From: Cricetomys ansorgei
Lineage: Eukaryota; Chordata; Mammalia; Rodentia; Nesomyidae
NCBI GenBank assembly: GCA_026225945.1
Contig: JAMJFZ010000711.1
Location: forward strand, 4,527,501-4,591,500
Direction of reading: 5' to 3'
DNA length: 64,000 nt
Under the pieces are notes generated by a model that searched no databases, was not told the DNA's origin, and was given only the letters and a program-made list of their open reading frames with translations. Below, one piece after another: positions 42,957 through 53,830 of the stretch. The translations under genes and the position numbers were made by a program. Every line of letters starts with the position of its first letter. Positions within the stretch are counted from its first letter, which is position 1.

Positions 42957-43004
<48 letters not shown>
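42957..43004. repeat. (TTA)16 microsatellite, B1 tail
   Basis: Perfect trinucleotide repeat directly before an inverted B1. On the element's sense strand it is (TAA)n at the 3' end, so it grew from the SINE tail. Confidence 0.97.
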
Positions 43005-43006
<2 letters not shown>

Positions 43007-43008
43007 TT

Positions 43009-43157
43009 TGCTTTTTCAAGACAGGGTTTCTCTGTTGTAACTCTGACTGTCCTGGCACTCATTCTATAGACCAAGCTGGCCTCGAACTCACAGAGATCTG
43101 CCTGCCACTGCCTCCCAAGTGCTAGTATTATAGGTGTGTGCCACCACTGCCTGGCTT
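43009..43157 (-). mobile_element. B1 SINE, full length
   Basis: 'tcaagacagggtttctctgt', 'ctgactgtcctggcactcat', 'gaccaagctggcctcgaact' and 'tgtgtgccaccactgcctgg'. Tail is the TTA tract at 42957. Confidence 0.98.
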
Positions 43158-43550
43158 CAATGTAGTTTTGCTGGAAACAAGCCCTTTACTTTTTAGACAT
43201 GCATACTGACATATTTGTGGATAAAATTATTTGCCTCAAAATTATGAGAGGGAAACTGAGTAGGTCTATAAATGAGATAAGAAATAAATGTGTAAGTATT
43301 GTTTGTTGATTCTTCCTGGAGACAGTCTTCTTGCCTTCCTCCCTCACAGCTGAACTATTATATTCCACACACTCTGGGCCCATTTTTAACTGTGCTTATC
43401 TCATTCTTTTATAACTACCTGGTTTGGAGACGGGGGAATCCCGTTGCCAGAGAGAGTACCTTAGGAAGGTCAGAGATTCTTTTTGTGGCCCTCCTATTGA
43501 CTAGTTTCATGGGGCTTGGTAATGTTGAGTAGAAGACTGAACAGACTTTT
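43158..43550. other. single-copy DNA
   Basis: No repeat recognised. Ends at the first copy of the 56-bp direct repeat. Confidence 0.42.
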
Positions 43551-43552
43551 TT

Positions 43553-43608
43553 TTCTATTTTCATCTAACACTTAAAACCAAGTATCAGTTTATGTTCCAT
43601 ATATACAA
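43553..43608 (+). repeat. 56-bp direct repeat, left copy
   Basis: 'cttcatctaacactt'-type start through 'tatgttccatatatacaa'. Matches 44225-44281 with one substitution and one 1-bp indel over 56 bp, same orientation. Not part of any recognised SINE or LINE. Confidence 0.92.
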
Positions 43609-44224
43609 GACTGAACAGGAGTGGATTCAGATGCTCACATTCTATGACAGGTTGTATAATGTAGCAGAGCAAAAACAGTGTGATACCATATTCATCATGA
43701 ATGGATGGTCAACATCTACAAAAAACGGGTTAACAGGACAAAGTCTAACAAAATTTATTTGGTACAAGTTTTATGAGGCAGAGCAACCTGCAGAAATGAG
43801 GACCCCAAAGATGCAAGGGAAACTGATATTTTCATGCTTAAGTTTGATGAAGAATGGACGGATGGCCACATAGAAAGGTGTTTATAGAAAAAAGGTCTAA
43901 ATAATGGGCTACGTTTGGAGAGGTGTTTCCGCGAGGTATTCCTTCCTACCAGGTAGGACTTCTTGGGAACAGAAGCTTCAAGATAAAGGGAGCACAACGT
44001 TTGTAGCTGTTACAGCTGGGTAAGAGGAAGAGTTGTAGTTTATATGATCACTTGGAGAAGACGGATTCTGGTTTTTATCATTTACTTCAAAGGAGGAAGA
44101 GAATGCTGAGAATGAACTTTGATTCTGAAGTTTTCTTCAGTCCCACTTAGTTAGAACTCAGTATGCCAGACTTCTAGACTTTGCAGGAATTGTCTTCTGG
44201 ACCTTAACTGATTCAAGCTATGCA
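43609..44224. other. 616-bp segment between direct repeats, unclassified
   Basis: Not recognised. It is less AT-rich than its flanks. Its composition and the flanking repeat suggest an insertion such as an old LTR-type element, but I see no TG...CA ends, primer-binding site or open frame. A 93-codon frame within it is unremarkable. Confidence 0.4.
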
Positions 44225-44281
44225 TTCTACTTTCATCTAACACTTAAGAACCAAGTATCAGTTTATGTTCCATATATACAA
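44225..44281 (+). repeat. 56-bp direct repeat, right copy
   Basis: 57 bp; differs from the left copy by C for T at the fourth to fifth pyrimidine position and an extra G in the 'cacttaagaacc' segment. The close match implies a recent duplication or gene conversion. Confidence 0.92.
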
Positions 44282-44658
44282 CATTTGCTCACAACAGAAA
44301 GCTGCAAACTGCAGTGGCCTAATTGAAACTCACTGACTCACACATGTGTGTTTAATGGTCCCTGGTATGTCAGGTATGAGGTCATGTTTTAAATTACCAT
44401 GAGAGGCCACTGTTTGAAACTCATTGAGTTGTCATAGAGAAAAGGATTCAATACAAAAAAATACAAAAAAAATTCCTTGTGTTTAAAAGTATTTTTAAGT
44501 TATGCTAGCTTAAGGAAATAAACAATTTCTGAGAGTAGATTTTTGTGTTCTCATAACAACAACAAATTAGTATGTGAGATGGCTGTATGTTAAATAGCTT
44601 GATGTAACCATTCCACAATGAATGTACATGTCAAAATTTTTAGAGATTAAGAATTAAA
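44282..44658. other. single-copy AT-rich DNA
   Basis: Contains two short A-rich runs (near 44453-44470). Nothing recognised. Confidence 0.42.
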
Positions 44659-44659
44659 A

Positions 44660-44812
44660 TAATACAACTTTAATCCCTTCATTTGAGAGGCAGAAGCAGG
44701 TGAAATATGAGTCCAGCTTGATCTACATACCAAGTACCAAGTTCGAGGCTGGACAGGGCTACATAGTGAGATCCTGAACACCAATAAACAAACAAACAAA
44801 CAAATAAGACAT
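44660..44812 (+). mobile_element. B1-family SINE, diverged
   Basis: 'aatcccttcatttgagaggc', 'ccagcttgatctacatacca', a duplicated middle 'gttcgaggctggacagggct', 'acatagtgagatcctgaaca' and an (AAAC)n tail at about 44783-44803. Older than the full-length B1 at 43009. Confidence 0.92.
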
Positions 44813-44875
44813 AAAAATAAAGTAGCAGTACAAGCAAAACAACAGGGAAACATTGTGGTTATCTACTTTTAAAAA

Positions 44876-45048
44876 TATTTGTTTTTATTTTCTGTATATA
44901 AGTATTTTGCCTGCATGAATGTCTATATATGTGCCTAGTGCCCACAATTACAGACATATGTGATCTGTCCTACAAGTGCTGGAAACCCAACCTGGACCTC
45001 TGGAAGAGCAGTACATGCTCTTAAACCACTGAACCATCTCTCCTGTCC
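44876..45048 (-). mobile_element. B3 SINE, antisense
   Basis: 'agtattttgcctgcatgaat', 'tgcccacaattacagacata', 'gctggaaacccaacctggac' and 'ctcttaaaccactgaaccat'. Moderately diverged. Confidence 0.95.
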
Positions 45049-45100
45049 TGAGTCTACTTTTAAAATGTAGATTTGGACATTCTGAGCAGGCTTTCTCATG

Positions 45101-45500
45101 AGTTTCTTAGTTATTGTTCTATTGCTGTGAAGGAACACCATGATCAAGGAAACTCTTATTTAAAAAAGAAAAAAAGCATTTAATTGACTTGCCTACAGTT
45201 TTAGAGGGTTAGTCCATTAGCATCATGGTAGGAAGTATGTTGGCGGGCAGGCAGGCAAGGTGCTGGAGAAATAGCTGAGAGCTACATTCTAATCAATAGG
45301 CAGAGAGAGATGGGAGGGGTGTGAGTGCTGGTGTGGGCTTTTGAAATATCAAAGCCCACTCTCAGTGACATACCTCCTCCAACAAAGCCATACCTACTTC
45401 TACAAGGTCACACCTTCTAATCCTTCCCAAACAGTTCCACTAGCTGGGGACCAAGTATTCAAACATATGAGCCTATGGTGGGCATTCAAATCACCACCGT
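45101..45500 (-). mobile_element. rodent L1 3'-end-type repeat (Lx-like)
   Basis: 'tattgctgtgaaggaacacc', 'atgatcaaggaaactcttat', 'cctcctccaacaaagccata', 'cccaaacagttccactagct' and 'ggggaccaagtattcaaaca'. Same family type as 5300-5676 and better preserved. No coding sequence. Confidence 0.78.
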
Positions 45501-45753
45501 TTCCCAATTATGATTTTAAAAGCATCCTTTTGATCCTGTATAGGTATTTATTTTGTACCACTAACAATTGCAGAATTAATAGATTAGAGGAGGTTTGGCT
45601 GAAGCTCTCAAGTCATACAAAAGTCAGGCACTGATGACTGTTTGGAGAAGTTTTTAATCAAAGTACTTCATGACAGCATATAGTATTGAAGAGCATGGTT
45701 TTCTTATGTTTCCAAGTCATTTGTCAAATAACAAATGTTTGTTTGTTTTTCTT

Positions 45754-46105
45754 CTGTGTATGTGTGTGTGTATGTTTGTGTTTGTGTGTGTGTGCACATG
45801 TGGTATGTGAAAATGTTCACATGTGTTGTCGTTCATGCACATGTGTTTGAAGACCTGAGGTTGATTTCGAGTATCTTCCTCAATCCTTCTCGATCTTGTA
45901 TATTGAGAGAATCCCTCAGACACTGAGGCTAGTCTGGCAAGCCAGCCCACTCTAAGCATGTCCTCTTTCCATTTCCCATGTGCTGGGATGACAAATAAGT
46001 GGCCATGTGTACCCAACTTTAAGTAGACTCTAGGGATTCAAACTTCAGTCTTCACAATTGCTCAGTCAATATTTTACCCACTGAGTTCTTTCTCCACACC
46101 AGCCT
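45754..46105 (-). mobile_element. B4A SINE with TG-rich tail
   Basis: TG/TTTG-rich lead, then a body with 'aggctagtctggcaagccag', 'catgtgctgggatgacaaat' and head 'tttacccactgagttctttc'. Complete but well diverged. Confidence 0.92.
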
Positions 46106-46435
46106 GTGTGCTGTAACAGTATGAGAGAATCCATCTATTCTTCAGTGGTCTTAGTAACTGACTTGGGAATAATCTAGCAAGATAAGTTCATAAAAACATA
46201 CATAACATCCCCAAGAGAACCGGTTTCACAGAACAGATTGAATTTTCTCTTTTTCTAATGAAATTTCTTCATTTATGAAAGCATAATAAATTTTCTTACA
46301 TCTTAGAATTTCATGAGATGTGACTGTGATCAAGCCCAAAGGGATTTGCTTGTTTCCATGGAGTGGATGCAGTTTCTGATATTGAATTGCAGATATGAGC
46401 TATGTATACCAAGACTCATTATGGTGCTCAGAAAG
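46106..46435. other. single-copy DNA
   Basis: No repeat recognised; no coding signal. Confidence 0.42.
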
Positions 46436-46439
46436 CATA

Positions 46440-46532
46440 GTCTCCCCAGCTATCATTGGTGTGGTGTGTTTTTATTTCTATATATTCAGAGCCTAGCCCA
46501 GAGTGAGATCTTAGTATATGTCCGTTGACCGC
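46440..46532 (+). mobile_element. L2/MIR 3'-end fragment
   Basis: 'cagagcctagcccagagtga' and 'gatcttagtatatgtccgtt' parallel 'cagcgcctagaacagtgcct' and the 'agtaggcgctcaataaat' end. Confidence 0.55.
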
Positions 46533-46534
46533 TC

Positions 46535-46912
46535 TAATTTCGTCTACCTTCCTCCATGAACTTTATGGTCCATAACCACAAGAATTCAATTTATTTGTGA
46601 TATGTAGTGCAAGCCCAGAGATGATCAAAACACTGCAGAAGTACCTACGGAGCCTGGCACAATTATTGAGGAATATAGAGGTTAATTGGATGCCCATTTA
46701 CCCTTAGCTTCACTGGAGCTCATTGAAATGTTTACAGCTCCTTGTGTCATCAGGATAATCTCTTTGGACTAGGTAAATTGAGTTGACCACACCCATCAAA
46801 GTGCACATAATGGCCCTAAAAGAGAACAAAGAGTATTCAGCAAAACTGTAAGATTGTTTTTTCAAGGTGTTGTTGTTCTTGGGGGGGTTATGTCATTTGG
46901 ATCCTGGACAGA
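46535..46912. other. single-copy DNA
   Basis: Nothing recognised before the B1 at 46915. Confidence 0.4.
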
Positions 46913-46914
46913 GT

Positions 46915-47045
46915 TTGTTTTAGTCAGAGTCTTTCTGTGTAGCACTGACTGCTCTGGAACTTAATATATAGACAACGTTGGCCTAGAACTCACAGAGACC
47001 CCCTGCCTCAGCCTCTGCTTCTTGTGGGCTTAGGTTAAAAGCCTT
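46915..47045 (-). mobile_element. B1 SINE, diverged
   Basis: 'cagagtctttctgtgtagca', 'ctgactgctctggaacttaa', 'caacgttggcctagaactca' and 'cctcagcctctgcttcttgt'. Followed by a TTTG run near 47066-47080. Confidence 0.92.
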
Positions 47046-47049
47046 TAAG

Positions 47050-47830
47050 TGTTTATTGGTTTTATTTGTTTGTTTGTTTCTTAATCATCTAGATAAAATT
47101 ATTTTCACCATTTGGATCAAGGCTTGGTTTTCAGTTCTCTTTCCCTGCTAAGCCATGCATTTTCCACCAGTTTCCTGTCATGTACTCCATATTTGCAAAT
47201 ATCAGTTATTTTATCATTAAGTGATTCAGAATAGTCACTTCTCTTTTGCACTTAGCACCATGTGTGTTGTGGGAATCCATGATAGCTCTGACTTTGGTAT
47301 TGATTGTTTTATTCCTATATTTTCAGCTTTGCAAATGTTGTCTGTCCCTTTCTGTTTTAGGTCATAGATATAGTTGGAGGACATCAAAAATGAGATTGAA
47401 ACAAATCCATTCAAAAGAAGCCAATACAAAAAGTCTTTATCTTGAAAACTGTAAAGCATATATTAGGCATAAAAATCTGTTTTTCATTAAGTAGACCTAA
47501 ATTTGAATGAATAAAAGCCAGTGTGACCATTATGCGCATGAACAGATTGCTTCTTTTATGAATCTTAATTGTATGGTGCAGCAAATGACCATGTATACAA
47601 AAATAAGCCTAGAATACACAGGCCATCATGACATAACGTGTTTCCTTATAGGTTTTCTAGCTAAATAATCAGTACTAGTCTGTTTTCACCTGTGGCCCTC
47701 TGACTTGAAATTGTATTGCTAATGACAAGAATATCTATTCTTATTTTGTAGCAAGCTAGCAACCATGGGAAATTTGGGTATATTTAAGTAAGGAGAGGGG
47801 GGCCTGTAGGAGAAACGACCATGACTGTTT
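47050..47830. other. single-copy AT-rich DNA
   Basis: No element recognised. 47500-47760 is free of simple repeats. Confidence 0.43.
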
Positions 47831-47834
47831 GTAC

Positions 47835-47920
47835 ACCCCTATTTTGTGAGTTCTAACCCAGTTGACACATAGTAGGCCTTCAGTGGAAGAACCGATCAAT
47901 TCATGCAAGCTCAGGACGTC
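47835..47920 (+). mobile_element. possible L2/MIR 3'-end fragment
   Basis: 'cccagttgacacatagtagg' and 'ccttcagtggaagaaccg' resemble the 'cctggcacatagtaggcgct' end. Short. Confidence 0.45.
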
Positions 47921-47999
47921 ATTGGCTGCAAAATATAGAAATGTTTGCTAGGTGTAAATTCTACTAAATTCAGCAAACAAATGCCCCCTTCTAATTTCT

Positions 48000-48085
48000 C
48001 ACAGGAACACGGAACAAGGGATTGGGTGATGAATGAAACGTAGGTCATGAACTTTACAAGTTCACAGTCTGAAAGCATGACAAGT
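48000..48085 (-). mobile_element. possible L2 3'-end fragment, antisense
   Basis: 'ttgggtgatgaatgaaacgt' and 'caagttcacagtctgaaagc' recall 'ggggatacaaagatgaataa' and 'aggagctcacagtctagtgg'. Confidence 0.42.
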
Positions 48086-48280
48086 GTATGTACACATTGC
48101 TCTTGTTCTCTGTCATTGCAATTGAAATGATATCCAAAAGGTTAACAAAGTCTAAGGATAATCCAAGGGGCTCGAGGAAGCTGGGGGAGGGGGAGGACAC
48201 AGGTGAGGCCAGGAACAACTCTAACTATCTCCAGAGTTTTAAAAGACAAAAGATATCTCGGGAATAAGAAACAACCTACA

Positions 48281-48307
48281 ATAAGCAAGCAAGCAAGCAA
48301 GCAAACA
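48281..48307. repeat. (AAGC)n tract
   Basis: AAGC repeated about five times, then AAAC. No SINE body adjoins it. Confidence 0.92.
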
Positions 48308-48540
48308 AATGGGTCCACAAATAGATCTTTTAAAAATTATATTTAAAAAAATGTTCCCTAGAAATGGAGAAAAGTGATAAGAATTTGAAGACTTGCTTCA
48401 CATAAACGCACCCCGCTTCAAGGCCCACTCCTATGAGGACAGACATGGCCATTGCTACTCATATCAATTTTGTCATCCTTGGATATCAACTTGAGAGCCA
48501 TCATTCTGACGTGTTTTTTGTTGTTTGTTAATTGGTTGGC

Positions 48541-48683
48541 TGATTTGTTTGTTTGAGACGCAGTTTATGTAACGCAGACTGGCCTCACTCTCACTATGTA
48601 GCTAAAGAGAACCTTGAACTTCTGATCACTCTGTCTCCACCTCTCAAGTGCTGGGTTGCAAGTGCTGGCCACTGAGCCTGGTA
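48541..48683 (-). mobile_element. old B1-family SINE (PB1/B1F-like)
   Basis: 'tgtttgagacgcagtttatg', 'tctcactatgtagctaaaga', 'cacctctcaagtgctgggtt' and 'tgctggccactgagcctgg'. Divergence and internal changes suggest an early B1 lineage. Confidence 0.92.
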
Positions 48684-48689
48684 GATACT

Positions 48690-49590
48690 GAAGCAAGGTG
48701 CTTGCTGCGTGCTGGAGATGCACTGTAACAACCAAGAGAAGTCCGGTTCATTCTGTTGTCCCACTTTATTTCCATGGGAGGTTGAGAGATGTCCGGCAGG
48801 CAGGGCCAAGGCTTTCTTCCTTCCTCCTCTTATTTCTCTGTATTACTGTGTAGCAGACCCTTGTCCAATAAAAAGGAGGTTAATTATTTCTGGAAAGAAG
48901 ACAATGCATTTCCCCTATAACAATCCTAAGAGTCTTAAACAAGCTGGGTGAACTTTTGGATTAACTACCATGCTGAGACCTCCGTATTCAGGTAACAGGA
49001 GTTTTTAGATGATCGCATAGAAATGTCCATTTTCAGACAGATGCTAGAGACCAGGCAACTAAAGTTCAGTCAAAAAATCTGGTCTGATGGGAGTGAAAAC
49101 AGGATTGCTCATAAGGGAAATCAGGAAATACATTAACATCAAGCCAGCACCCTGTGGCGGCACACGTCAGTCTGAATGTCATCTCCTTAGACAGCTATAA
49201 TAAGCGTGGGTAAGACAGTGCTTGCAGATCACCTTTAAATGGCAATAATTCAATTTCAAAGGGCAAATAAATGAAAAACGCCCTTGAAAACTCACCAGAT
49301 GCACCAAGAAAAGGTTATCTAAACACCATCAAAGGCAAAACACGAAAACCTACCTTAAGTAATTTTTTTTTCTGGAAAATCTCCTTTATTCCTATTTTTG
49401 TTTATTTCATTCTCTTGACATGTGCTCATAAGCACATACATCTTTTATTATCAAAAGGCAGGTGTTCTGAGGTAGTCGAAAGCTTGTCAGTACAGTCAGT
49501 TTGTCTTGGCTAGTATCATTGTATGTTTGGATCTGGGAAATTATTGATTACAGGCAGAAAGGGCTGGAAAGAGGATTTTGTGTGTTCCCT
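48690..49590. other. single-copy interval
   Basis: No interspersed repeat recognised over 0.9 kb. Ends in a C12-13 run at about 49595-49607. Confidence 0.44.
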
Positions 49591-49609
49591 TTTCCCCCCC
49601 CCCCCTTCT

Positions 49610-49727
49610 CATCTGGGAGACAGAGTCTAGCTATGTAGCCTAGGATATACTTGAACTCATGATCATCTCCTGCCTCAGCCTCCTGCTGAGTACTGGTATT
49701 ACAGGCATATAGCACTAAGTCTAGGTC
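49610..49727 (-). mobile_element. old B1-family SINE (PB1-like)
   Basis: 'gagacagagtctagctatgt', 'agcctaggatatacttgaac', 'cctcctgctgagtactggta' and 'ttacaggcatatagcactaa'. Preceded by a poly-C run in place of the usual T-rich inverted tail. Confidence 0.92.
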
Positions 49728-49754
49728 TTTGCTCTATTTAGAAGTTGGATGGGA

Positions 49755-49860
49755 AGTGTTACAGAGGGCCAAAGTCCTGGCCTTGAACTCTGCACCTTCC
49801 AGTTATGAACACTTAGGGCAAGCCGTGGACCTCCTCTTGAGTATCACTCCTTCTCATCTC
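49755..49860 (+). mobile_element. MIR SINE fragment, sense
   Basis: 'ccttgaactctgcaccttcc' then 'agttatgaacacttagggca' parallels MIR ('gaatcccggctctgccactt...agctgtgtgaccttgggca'). Confidence 0.73.
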
Positions 49861-49861
49861 A

Positions 49862-51205
49862 TGGTGGTCTTATACTCAGTCTATGTGCAAGGGAGTTTTA
49901 TTAGTTTTGATTATCTATTTCTGAAGGTATCCACTTAGGCGGAAAAGTCTGTAGACCTTATCAGCTTACAATGAGTGAAATCAACCCTGGTTGTTCCAGT
50001 ACTAATAAGAACAGCAGCTGCAGTGTTATCGTTCAAGTGCAGGAAAGCCTTTTGAGGAGATGAGAGATTTTAAAATTATTTTATATAACTGCAAAGAGCA
50101 GAAGTAGGTCTCATGGGGGAAAATTAAAAGTATTTCAGTACCCTGTTAAGAAAAAACAAAATAACCTTTAAGTACTACCCACCTAGCAGTGTGAAGCTAA
50201 TCTGAAAATCAGGGTCAGGGAAAGCATGTTGAAGTCTTGACACAGATGTTCATAAAATCATATAGGTGGTATGGGTGAAGTGCGGGAGGATCCCCAAGAA
50301 AATCCTCAGAGGAAAATGATAATTACTCATTGTTTGCCAACTCCCTTGAACCTCTGTAGGCGCCATTTCCTTGTCTTTTGATTCATTGCAGTTCACAGTA
50401 AGCTCCAGAGCCTCCCGGTCTTGTGATGAAGCAGGTGCATCTCTCAGAAGTGCCATGAGACCATGGTGGAAGCTCTTTAACTTTCTAGGCAGGGTGCCTA
50501 ACGATAGACAGAAATGCACGTTGGATCTGCCGTCCCCTTGTCTAGAGCTCACAATGGTGTGAATGCTTTTATTATATTTATGCAATAATTACATTTAAAA
50601 AGATAAAAGGAAATGGTAGGCTCTGCAGTCCTGCAACTGTTTCTCTCATATTGATTCCATTAAGATTGTTTAACCCCCGTGTGACATTTGTTTTACCTCG
50701 CAGGTCACCTTTGGCAGTGTCAGAACACCAAAGAGACCATGTAGCCTTGAAAAGTGCACTTGCTGTCTGTAACCTGCTTTGCCATAGCCATGGTACTCTG
50801 TGGTTGTTGAGTGCTTTCCTTGGGTGTGTCTACTCAGAAAGGCTTTACAGCATGTCAGGCCCTTCTGACCAGATGCAGTGGCTTTATCGCCATCCTGTCC
50901 CCATTACTTAGAGTCTACTTGACATCAGATGACAGTGCACACATGGTGGGGGAATGGCTGAAACACATTTCTTGGTTTCCTATAACCAACTCTGCCCATT
51001 GTCTGCCCAGTCTGTCTCTTGCTCACACCCAGTAAAATCTTTTACTGGAAACTCAACACCTCGTCCTGGTCTCTCATATGTTCAGCCTTCAAGTACCAGT
51101 TATTTCTCTCAAAACACACACTTCATTTTTCAGCACTTTTAAGGTTCCGGTGCATTCCATTTCTCTGCCATCTTCGACAGGACTTTAACCAGTTGATGAA
51201 TTGTG
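49862..51205. other. long single-copy interval
   Basis: About 1.3 kb without recognised repeats. Holds an AGGTCA nuclear-receptor half-site after an acceptor-like 'gttttacctcgcag' (near 50690-50710), but no donor or frame to make an exon of it. Open frames here are under 112 codons and overlap on both strands. Confidence 0.45.
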
Positions 51206-51207
51206 AC

Positions 51208-51342
51208 TAAACATCTCTGTTTATTGAGATCATGCTATCACCAAGAACCCTTCTGGATACTGAAGAATAGTTAGCCATGCAAGAACATCTTCTCCAATTT
51301 CCAAGTCTAATTGGGGCTAAGATATAGCAGTAGGATGGGGAA
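51208..51342 (-). mobile_element. L2 LINE 3' end, antisense
   Basis: 'ctgtttattgagatcatgct', 'cttctggatactgaagaata' and 'aagtctaattggggctaaga' keep the inverted L2 order ('ttattgagcacctactat...cttacattctagtggggg'). Confidence 0.73.
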
Positions 51343-51385
51343 ATTCATAGATCCTACTGGGATTGCACTAAATACTGAATAATTG

Positions 51386-51593
51386 GTGTCTGGGATTGGG
51401 GAGATGGCAAGCACAAGGGCCTGAGTTCTATCCCCAGCACCCATATAAAAGTAGGATATTAGAGGCTCAGTGTTCAGCTTCTCCTTCACAAACAATGAGC
51501 TTCCGGTTCACTGAGACCATGTCTCAGAAACTGAAATTGGGAAAAATTGAAGGAAATCCAGCATTATTTCCAGGCCTGCACATGCACATGTTC

Positions 51594-51650
<57 letters not shown>
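51386..51650 (+). mobile_element. B4A SINE, internally deleted, with (CA)n tail
   Basis: 'gggattggggagatggcaag' (A-box region shortened), 'gagttctatccccagcaccc', 'cactgagaccatgtctcaga', then the tail 'cctgcacatgcacatgttcc' and a perfect CA tract of about 54 bp (51597-51650). Confidence 0.9.
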
Positions 51651-51652
<2 letters not shown>

Positions 51653-51814
51653 ATTGTGGTGGTTTGATGAGCCTTTAAGGGAAGACTTTTCAACTGAGAG
51701 ACTCAGATTCTTCAGGAAACTCACAGATTTCAGTTATTATTGAAAATGTGAGTCTAGATTATAAGACAAGCAGGACACATGAGCCTCTTAAAGAAAGGTA
51801 ATGTACTCTTCAAC

Positions 51815-51893
51815 CCAATACTAATTTGTTAATTCAACAAATATTCACTGGACATCTGCCTCATGCATTCACTGAGCTAGAAATGAGTACTGT
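51815..51893 (-). mobile_element. L2 LINE 3' end, antisense
   Basis: 'ttaattcaacaaatattcac' and 'tggacatctgcctcatgcat' match the extreme inverted L2 end ('cattcaacaaatatttattg...gcgcctactatgtgcc'). Confidence 0.78.
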
Positions 51894-51894
51894 G

Positions 51895-52480
51895 AGTTTT
51901 CTGAGGTCAAGTGCAGTTCAGTTTTTCCTCTCTTATCCTGAACTACCCATGACCTCATTCATTCCCACAGCCTTAACTACTACCTTCCTTCACATTCAAA
52001 AGGCACCCAACTCTACCTGTCCACCCCCACATTCCTCTAGCTAGTTTAATTTTGGTTCTCATCTTTAGGGATAATGGGATGGGATGGTTCTGCAGTTCCC
52101 ACTCTCTTCCAGTTGTCCTCAGCGCCCACCCTCCACTCCCGAAGTATCCAGGCATACATGAAGTCTATGAAATCTCCAACAGACATACGTTTACAATTGC
52201 AGAAGCTCTCTGTGTTGTACAGTTGTGAGTGTGAAAATATGCTTTAGGAATTCCTGCATATCACTGCTTTAGATTGGGGACCTGCCTGCAGCCTGCCTAC
52301 AGGAAGACAGCCTGTGTAAACGCAGACCCTTACATAGTGTTTATCCTGGCCACCCCGTTTTCATTCAGTGAGCTCATGGCTCAGGCCAGATGCTGAACTA
52401 AAAGCCTTCTGTCTACACTAGCCTAGCTGTGTAGTAAGTAGAGTCTGTAAGAGAGTTACCAATACACACACCATTATGTT
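51895..52480. other. single-copy DNA, possibly more L2
   Basis: Pyrimidine-rich 51905-52170 could be further L2-derived sequence, but no block matches well enough to call. The rest is unrecognised. Confidence 0.38.
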
Positions 52481-52483
52481 AGC

Positions 52484-52880
52484 CTAGTTTTTGTTAGTAA
52501 AATGAAATTCCTACAGCTGGGTAATTTCATAAAGAAAAGTCTGTTTAGCTCATGGTTCTGGAGATTCAAGAACACAACACTGGCATCAGTTAGGCTGCTG
52601 TGGTTGCCTTGTGGCAATTGGTTTCACGGTGGACGTGGGTTAGGGAGAGGGGGAAGCAAAAGGAGAGACTCCATCATAACACAGAAGTCGCAAAGTGACT
52701 GGGGTCCCACCACCAGAGCTAACTTAAATCCCTCTGAAGCACATTCCTCTGGTGACATAAAAACTTCCCGCTAAGTCCTTCCTGGGTCTTTAAGGTCTCA
52801 CCACCTCTGAACATTACACAGCAGGACCAAACTTAGAACACATGATTTTGGAGAACATAGGTCACAATCAAAATAGAGCT
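52484..52880 (-). mobile_element. ancient MLT1/MaLR-type LTR or L1M 3' end
   Basis: 'cagctgggtaatttcataaa', 'gctcatggttctggagattc', 'caattggtttcacggtggac', 'gtctcaccacctctgaacat' and 'gaacacatgattttggagaa' follow a well-known placental repeat in antisense. The family split (LTR or L1 3' UTR) is not settled. Confidence 0.75.
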
Positions 52881-52884
52881 GTCA

Positions 52885-53008
52885 TGATATAAATGAGAAA
52901 ATCAAGGCCACAGACACAAGTTGCCTAAGATTTCAAGGCTATTAAAGTAGGAGTCAGCATGAGAACCCAAGTCTATCTGTTTCTAAATGCAATGTTATTT
53001 CTACATAG
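52885..53008 (-). mobile_element. MIR SINE fragment, antisense
   Basis: 'ataaatgagaaaatcaaggc' (compare 'cagatgaggaaactgaggc'), 'caagttgcctaagatttcaa' and 'gagaacccaagtctatctgt'. Begins directly after the previous element. Confidence 0.83.
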
Positions 53009-53009
53009 T

Positions 53010-53580
53010 GGAAATACACTAATTTTCAATGCCTCTATCTTATCGTTTGAAAAGTGGAGGTAGATTTGTCTCTGTCTACCCTACAATTGCAGTGCCCTTG
53101 ACAATGAGGTACATTGAGGACAAGAGGCAGCCCAGGAGGCTTTAGAAATGACCGTAGGGTATAGAAGTTAAAGGTTAATGATATTACCACTCCACAAGCA
53201 GTTTCAGACTATAAGATCAGGAAATGAGTTTCTGGTCAGGCAGGCCAGTGAACTTTGATTGAATTATTGAGTCACTGTGTGAGCTTGAAAGCTTCAGCTC
53301 TGTGCTGTCCACACCCTGCGTCTTCAGTGACACTGTAAATACGATGTTCATTTTTGGCAGGGAGTCTCACCAGGCCTAATATGCATTTAATAAACTAGTT
53401 ATCTTGACAATTAATGTGTGCTTCCACTGTGTGGGGAAGTTTCCAGCTGCAGTTTTGGGACACCAGCAGAATGAAGGCCAAAAACAGTGACTAACCCCTG
53501 AGATAAGACATAGGGCAGCAATACAGGGGATTCAATCCCCTGAAGGTAGAGCCTGAGAGGAGAAAGCAAAAGCACATTGA
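53010..53580. other. single-copy DNA
   Basis: 53230-53330 is faintly MIR-like ('gagtcactgtgtgagcttga') but below what I would call. Nothing else seen. Confidence 0.4.
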
Positions 53581-53584
53581 CGTG

Positions 53585-53705
53585 AAATGGTCCAGGCTCC
53601 ATAGTCAGCTGACAGCTGACAGCTGTAGAGGAGATTGTCTACCACCTAATCTCTGGGAGCTTCAGTTCTGTAACTATGGGGAAGGGCTAGTGTTGTCCAT
53701 TATAT
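53585..53705 (+). mobile_element. probable MIR SINE fragment
   Basis: 'tggtccaggctccatagtca' and 'gcttcagttctgtaactatg' recall MIR ('gggctctggagtcagactgc...cctcagtttcctcatctgta'). Contains a small (CAGCTGA)n duplication at about 53604-53622. Confidence 0.55.
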
Positions 53706-53711
53706 AGACTG

Positions 53712-53830
53712 CTTGTTCACTCCGTTTAACCAATATTTATTGGGCATTGAACAACTTAGGAAACATGAGACCAACAATAGACCATACATTCTGGAGCAAT
53801 GTAAGAAATGGTAGCCCTGGTGGCAATTAC
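53712..53830 (-). mobile_element. probable L2 3'-end fragment, antisense
   Basis: 'ttaaccaatatttattgggc' and 'atacattctggagcaatg' parallel the inverted L2 end and its 'cttacattctagtg' block. Confidence 0.5.

Noticed and set aside
43609..44224. The 616-bp segment as a complete LTR or provirus
   Set aside because: No TG...CA ends, no polypurine tract or primer-binding site, and the flanking 56-bp repeats do not look like LTRs.
50660..50760. 'gttttacctcgcag' as an acceptor with AGGTCA next to it
   Set aside because: Weak pyrimidine tract, no donor and no frame. The AGGTCA half-site alone is too common to call.
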